Source: Flavobacterium lutivivi (GTDB lineage Bacteria > Bacteroidota > Bacteroidia > Flavobacteriales > Flavobacteriaceae). From it: a DNA stretch of 64,000 bases. The position numbers were made by a program, and so were the translations under genes. Location: NCBI RefSeq assembly GCF_014642275.1, contig NZ_BMIM01000002.1, forward strand, positions 248,001 through 312,000, read 5' to 3'. Below the pieces are notes generated by a model. The model was not told where the DNA came from and did not search any database. It saw only the letters and a program-made list of their open reading frames with translations. Below are positions 59,807 through 64,000 of this stretch, piece by piece (within the stretch, counting starts at the first letter, position 1; each line of letters begins with the position of its first letter).

Positions 59807-61978
59807 ATGAAAAAATATCTACTGTTTGTTTTTCTCGTTTCTTCTTCAATTGTTTTATCACAAAACAAAATTGCTGAGAAAGTGCATCAGCTTCAAATAG
59901 AACAAAAGCGTTTTGTTCCAGTTTCTGTATTAAATGTTAATACAAACAAGGACATAGATGCAGAAAAAGTAGTCACAAATGCTACATATGCTACTATCAA
60001 TCTTCAAAAAATAAATGAGATAGTTGCTAATAAATATGACTTTATTGAATTGGAAATCCCATATGAAAATCAAATGCAAACATTGCTTTTGTACAGAGTA
60101 AATCCATTTGCTGAAGGTTTTCATGTTGATACTAATAGAGGTAAGAATATAGCTTTTGAACAAGGGGTTTATTATAGAGGTATCATAAATGGAGAGAATA
60201 ATTCAGTAGCTTCATTCAATTTTTTCAAAAATGAGTTTAATGGTGTTTTTTCAAGTAATGAATTAGGAAATATTGTAGTTGGAAAATTAGAAAAACAAAA
60301 TAATCAATTGGATTATATAGTTTATTCTGACGCAAAAATGAAAGTTCAAAATGGTTTTGAATGTGCTACAAAAGAAGGGGAAGTTATTAAAAACATCAAT
60401 TCTCAAAGCAGAAGAGACGTGAATACAGATAGATGTGTAACATTTTATTTTGAGATTGATTATAACATTTATGAAAACAACGGATTAAGTACTGATAATA
60501 CAATAAACTGGATGACATCAGTATTTAACAATGTGCAAACACTTTTTAATAATGATGGAATTTCAACGGCAATTAAAAATATTTTTATTTGGGTTGATGG
60601 AGATCCGTATGAAGGTATTGGAAATTCTTCATCAGATTATTTGCAAGCCTTTTCAGAAACATCATTGGTTTTTGACGGTGATGTAGGAATGCTAGTAGGG
60701 ATAGATCCAGGAGGTTTGGGTGGAGTTGCTTTTTTAGATACGATTTGTACACAAAATAAATACAGTTATGCGGATGTAAATATGAGCTATTCTTCTGTGC
60801 CAACATATTCTTGGACAATACAAGTTATCACTCACGAATTTGGGCATTCTTTAGGTTCAAGACATACACATGCATGTGCTTGGAATGGCAACAATACTTC
60901 TATAGATGGTTGCGGAACACAAGCAGGTTATTCAGAAGGTAGCTGCCCGATTGGACCAATTCCTTCTTCAACAGAAAAAGGAACCATAATGAGTTATTGT
61001 CACTTGATTGGAGGTGTTGGTATCAGTTTTAATAATGGGTTTGGTCCTCAACCAGCTAATTTGATTTTCAATAATGTAAATGATAAAACTTGTTTAAGTT
61101 TTGATTGTATTAATACATGTATTAATACTGTTACAGAGATTGCAATAAGTAGTGTTTCATCAGATTCTGTTTCATTTACTTGGACCGATATCAGCACAAG
61201 TAATTCATCATGGAAAGTTGCTGTAGTTACTTTTAACAATACCAATCCAATAAACTGGACAACTGTCACAAATCCCCAGTTTTTAGCAACAGGTTTAATA
61301 CCAAATACCTTTTATAAGATTTTAATTACACCTGTTTGTACTGATGTAGAACCTGTAGTAAAAGAACAAATATTTGCAACAAATGGAAACTTTTGTTCCA
61401 ATATGCCTTTCACTGATACTGGAGGAACATCAGCGGAATATACTGACATGGAAAATTGGACAAGAACATTTATACCTGGTAATGGTCAAAAAATTAGAGT
61501 TACATTTTCCAGTTTCAACTTGGAGGCAGACTATGATTACCTTTATGCGTTTAACGGACCAAATGAGTATTATCCTGAATTGGGTACTACTGGTGGATTT
61601 ACAGGAACTTCATTACCACCAGTTTTGAATTCTACACATACAAGTGGAACAATGACATTTAAGTTTGTTTCTGACCAAGCTGTAACTGCACCTGGATGGA
61701 ATGCTGTCGTTACTTGTACTGGAACTTTAGGAAATGAAACCAATGATTACTTAGATTTTGGGTACTTCCCAAATCCTACAAAAGGAGTAGTAACTATCAA
61801 ATCAAACACAACGATTAACGAAGTTACAGTTTATAATATTGAAGGAAGAAGACTTTTTTCACAAACTATAAATGCTTTAGAAGACAATATCAATATTTCA
61901 CAATTTGCAACGGGAACTTATTTCTTTAAAGCAAAATTTGGAGATAAAGAAGTCAACTTCAAAATTCTTAAATTATAA
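59807..61978 (+). CDS. Metzincin (M12B-like) metalloprotease with T9SS sorting tail
   Basis: About 723 residues: signal peptide MKKYLLFVFLVSSSIVLSQ, propeptide ~20-210, catalytic domain with HEFGHSLGSRHTH in VITHEFGHSLGSRHTHACAW and a downstream Met-turn candidate GTIMSYCH, a fibronectin-type segment (EIAISSVSSDSVSFTW), a CUB-like domain (~530-640), and Por_Secre_tail FGYFPNPTKGVVTIKS. A secreted protease of the type IX system. ATG at 59807 is preferred since it begins the signal peptide. Confidence 0.93.
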   Translation: MKKYLLFVFLVSSSIVLSQNKIAEKVHQLQIEQKRFVPVSVLNVNTNKDIDAEKVVTNATYATINLQKINEIVANKYDFIELEIPYENQMQTLLLYRVNPFAEGFHVDTNRGKNIAFEQGVYYRGIINGENNSVASFNFFKNEFNGVFSSNELGNIVVGKLEKQNNQLDYIVYSDAKMKVQNGFECATKEGEVIKNINSQSRRDVNTDRCVTFYFEIDYNIYENNGLSTDNTINWMTSVFNNVQTLFNNDGISTAIKNIFIWVDGDPYEGIGNSSSDYLQAFSETSLVFDGDVGMLVGIDPGGLGGVAFLDTICTQNKYSYADVNMSYSSVPTYSWTIQVITHEFGHSLGSRHTHACAWNGNNTSIDGCGTQAGYSEGSCPIGPIPSSTEKGTIMSYCHLIGGVGISFNNGFGPQPANLIFNNVNDKTCLSFDCINTCINTVTEIAISSVSSDSVSFTWTDISTSNSSWKVAVVTFNNTNPINWTTVTNPQFLATGLIPNTFYKILITPVCTDVEPVVKEQIFATNGNFCSNMPFTDTGGTSAEYTDMENWTRTFIPGNGQKIRVTFSSFNLEADYDYLYAFNGPNEYYPELGTTGGFTGTSLPPVLNSTHTSGTMTFKFVSDQAVTAPGWNAVVTCTGTLGNETNDYLDFGYFPNPTKGVVTIKSNTTINEVTVYNIEGRRLFSQTINALEDNINISQFATGTYFFKAKFGDKEVNFKILKL

Positions 61979-61990
61979 TATTTGAAATAA

Positions 61991-62017
61991 AAAAACCACT
62001 CAATCAGTGGTTTTTTT
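61991..62017. terminator. Bidirectional terminator between metzincin and mfd
   Basis: AAAAACCACT-CAATC-AGTGGTTTTT with A and T runs outside; ends both converging genes. Confidence 0.88.
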
Positions 62018-64000
62018 ATTTAATCATCTGCATCAATTCTAGTGCTTTAGTAATTGATTTAACATGTTCAAAGGTTAGTAATAAGCGCAAACCATTTTTG
62101 GTTTCCTTCTCTTTTATTTTACAAATGTTTCCATGCTGTTGTACAAATCGTAACACATTAGTAAACCTAGATGAGTTGTAGAATTCCGATTGTTGGTCAG
62201 CGATAAAATAACCCACCATTTTGTCTTGTTTCATAACAAGTTTTTCAATTCCAATGTGTGTGGCAATCCATTTAATTCGAATACTGTTGAGCAATGCTTT
62301 AGCCTGTTTTGGTAATGGACCAAAGCGGTCAATCAATTTTTCTTCATAGTTCTGAAGTTCAGCTTCGTTTTTGCAATTACTCAATTCATTATATAAGTTC
62401 AAGCGTTCAGTTACAGTGTTGATGTACTCATCTGGAAAAAGCAATTCAAAATCAGTATCAATCTGTAAATCTTTTACATAATCTTTACTTTCAATGTCTG
62501 ATTCGGTTTCATACAATTCTTTGAACTCATTTTCTTTGAGTTCTTCGATAGCTTCGTTCATGATTTTTTGATAGGTTTCAAAACCAATTTCGTTGATAAA
62601 ACCACTTTGTTCTCCACCTAATAAATCGCCTGCACCACGAATTTCTAAATCTTTCATAGCGATGTTAAATCCACTTCCTAATTCGTTGTATTGTTCCAAT
62701 GCTTGAATACGTTTTCGGGCATCATCTGTCATGGCTGAATATGGCGGACAAATGAAATAACAAAATGCTTTTTTGTTACTTCTTCCCACACGACCACGCA
62801 TTTGATGCAAATCGGAAAGGCCAAAATTGTTAGCATTGTTGATGAAAATTGTATTGGCATTTGGCACATCCAAACCACTTTCTATAATGGTTGTTGCTAC
62901 CAAAACATCAAATTCACCATTCATAAAACTCAGCATAATTTCTTCGAGTTTGCTTCCTTCCATTTGTCCATGCCCAATTCCTACTCGTGCATCAGGAACC
63001 AATCGTTGAATCATTCCTGCAATTTCCTTGATGTTTTCAATGCGATTGTTGATGAAAAAGACTTGACCGTTTCGCTGAATTTCATAGGAAATAGCATCAC
63101 GAATAATCTCTTCGTTAAAACCAACGACTTGTGTTTCTATTGGATAACGATTTGGCGGCGGTGTTGTTATTACTGATAAATCTCTCGCTGCCATCAAAGA
63201 AAACTGCAATGTTCTCGGAATTGGTGTTGCGGTTAACGTCAACGTATCCACATTGGCGGCAATCGTTTTGAGTTTGTCTTTTACGTTTACACCAAATTTT
63301 TGTTCTTCGTCAACAATGAGCAATCCTAAATCTTTAAACTTAACATTTTTGTTCACCAATTGATGTGTTCCAATAACAATATCCAGTTTTCCCGATTCTA
63401 ATTCTTCTAATGTTTGCGCTTTTTGCTTGGCAGTTCTAAAACGGTTCAAGTAACCCACTTTTACTGGCATATCTTTTAGTCGTTCGCTAAAAGTTCTATA
63501 ATGTTGGTATGCCAAAATAGTGGTTGGAACTAAAACAGCTACTTGTTTGCTATTATCAACCGCTTTGAACGCTGCACGAATGGCAACTTCTGTTTTACCA
63601 AAACCAACATCACCACAAACCAATCTATCCATCGGACGATCTTTTTCCATGTCAGCTTTTACATCAGCTGTTGCTGTGATTTGGTCTGGCGTATCTTCGT
63701 AAATAAAAGAACTTTCCAATTCTTTTTGCAAATAACTATCTGGAGCAAAAGCAAATCCTTTTTCCAATCTTCGCTTGGCATACAACTGAATTAAGTTGAA
63801 AGCAATATGTTTTACACGAGCTTTTGTCTTTTGTTTTAAAGCTTTCCAAGCACCTGAACCTAGTTTATAGATTTTTGGTGGTGTTCCTTCTTTTCCGTTG
63901 TATTTTGATATTTTATGTAGCGAATGAATGCTTACATATACAATGTCGTTATCGGCATAAACCAATTTAATAGCTTCTTGTGTTTTGCCTTCCACTTGAA
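62016..64000 (-). CDS. mfd: Transcription-repair coupling factor Mfd, C-terminal part
   Basis: The frame is open to the right edge, so the N-terminal part (UvrB-like domains) lies outside; about 661 residues are seen. RNA polymerase interaction domain (LVYADNDIVYVSIHSLHKIS), then RecG-like helicase: Walker A CGDVGFGKTEV, DEEQ box VDEEQKFGV, TATPIPRTL, GRVGRSNKKAFCYF, and the C-terminal TRCF domain. Displaces stalled RNA polymerase and recruits excision repair. Confidence 0.96.
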   Translation of the reverse strand, partial: QVEGKTQEAIKLVYADNDIVYVSIHSLHKISKYNGKEGTPPKIYKLGSGAWKALKQKTKARVKHIAFNLIQLYAKRRLEKGFAFAPDSYLQKELESSFIYEDTPDQITATADVKADMEKDRPMDRLVCGDVGFGKTEVAIRAAFKAVDNSKQVAVLVPTTILAYQHYRTFSERLKDMPVKVGYLNRFRTAKQKAQTLEELESGKLDIVIGTHQLVNKNVKFKDLGLLIVDEEQKFGVNVKDKLKTIAANVDTLTLTATPIPRTLQFSLMAARDLSVITTPPPNRYPIETQVVGFNEEIIRDAISYEIQRNGQVFFINNRIENIKEIAGMIQRLVPDARVGIGHGQMEGSKLEEIMLSFMNGEFDVLVATTIIESGLDVPNANTIFINNANNFGLSDLHQMRGRVGRSNKKAFCYFICPPYSAMTDDARKRIQALEQYNELGSGFNIAMKDLEIRGAGDLLGGEQSGFINEIGFETYQKIMNEAIEELKENEFKELYETESDIESKDYVKDLQIDTDFELLFPDEYINTVTERLNLYNELSNCKNEAELQNYEEKLIDRFGPLPKQAKALLNSIRIKWIATHIGIEKLVMKQDKMVGYFIADQQSEFYNSSRFTNVLRFVQQHGNICKIKEKETKNGLRLLLTFEHVKSITKALELMQMIK

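Overview
This is an AT-rich chromosomal segment from a member of the Bacteroidota, almost certainly a gliding or yellow-pigmented Flavobacteriaceae close to Flavobacterium. The evidence is the gliding lipoprotein gene gldH, two proteins with type IX secretion C-terminal sorting tails, a lycopene cyclase of the flavobacterial type, many short lipoproteins, and promoters with the Bacteroidota -7 element TAnnTTTG instead of a sigma-70 -10 box. No rRNA, tRNA, CRISPR array, transposase or prophage gene is visible. Both window edges cut genes: a membrane protein behind an ECF sigma factor on the left and mfd on the right.

Layout. 0-5.4 kb: lipoprotein, ECF sigma factor and its putative membrane partner; recA; then plsC and an acyl-ACP desaturase (lipid synthesis) and an HD hydrolase. 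5.4-9.4 kb: secreted protein of unknown function, enoyl-CoA hydratase and an NtrY-like histidine kinase, tightly packed. 9.5-19.4 kb: a haem biosynthesis block. hemJ and hemH with a lipoprotein and an AraC-type regulator run leftward; hemA-hemC-hemD-hemE-hemF-(lipoprotein)-hemB run rightward, followed by a lipoprotein cytochrome c. Only the aminomutase gene hemL is missing from a complete glutamate-to-haem route. 19.4-30.7 kb: ogt, a DEDD exonuclease, a nucleoside-recognition transporter-like protein, class I fumarase, an RlmI-like methyltransferase, scoAB CoA-transferase, PBP1A, gldH and ricT. 30.8-33.7 kb: an operon of trhO, trhP and a ferredoxin for wobble-uridine hydroxylation of tRNA. 34-41.1 kb: bacilliredoxin, crtY, then a metal block (mntR, Nramp-USP fusion, feoA, feoB, small Cys-rich protein). 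41-49.9 kb: RCC1-repeat T9SS cargo, SCO1-like protein, M13 peptidase, then a leftward run of zinc-ribbon, M28 peptidase, SDR, small membrane protein and lipoprotein genes. 50-54.2 kb: an accessory patch of small unknown genes plus a compact type II restriction-modification system with a controller protein. 54.5-64 kb: ssb, secreted protein, HAD hydrolase, metG, LD-carboxypeptidase, yraN, a T9SS metzincin and mfd.

The most notable signals are: (1) palindromic REP-like elements that sit inside open reading frames and are translated (three in one SDR gene, two in metG, one probable remnant in an M28 peptidase) with an intergenic relative; (2) a nearly identical 19-bp sequence over the promoters of both the controller/endonuclease operon and the methyltransferase gene; (3) a TrhO carrying an extra C-terminal domain homologous to the C-terminal domain of TrhP encoded next to it; (4) spacers made of a short word repeated several times, a different word in each spacer, including 19-bp inverted copies on either side of hemJ; (5) candidate operators around the mntR promoter. 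All functional calls rest on reading motifs by eye; no database search was run.
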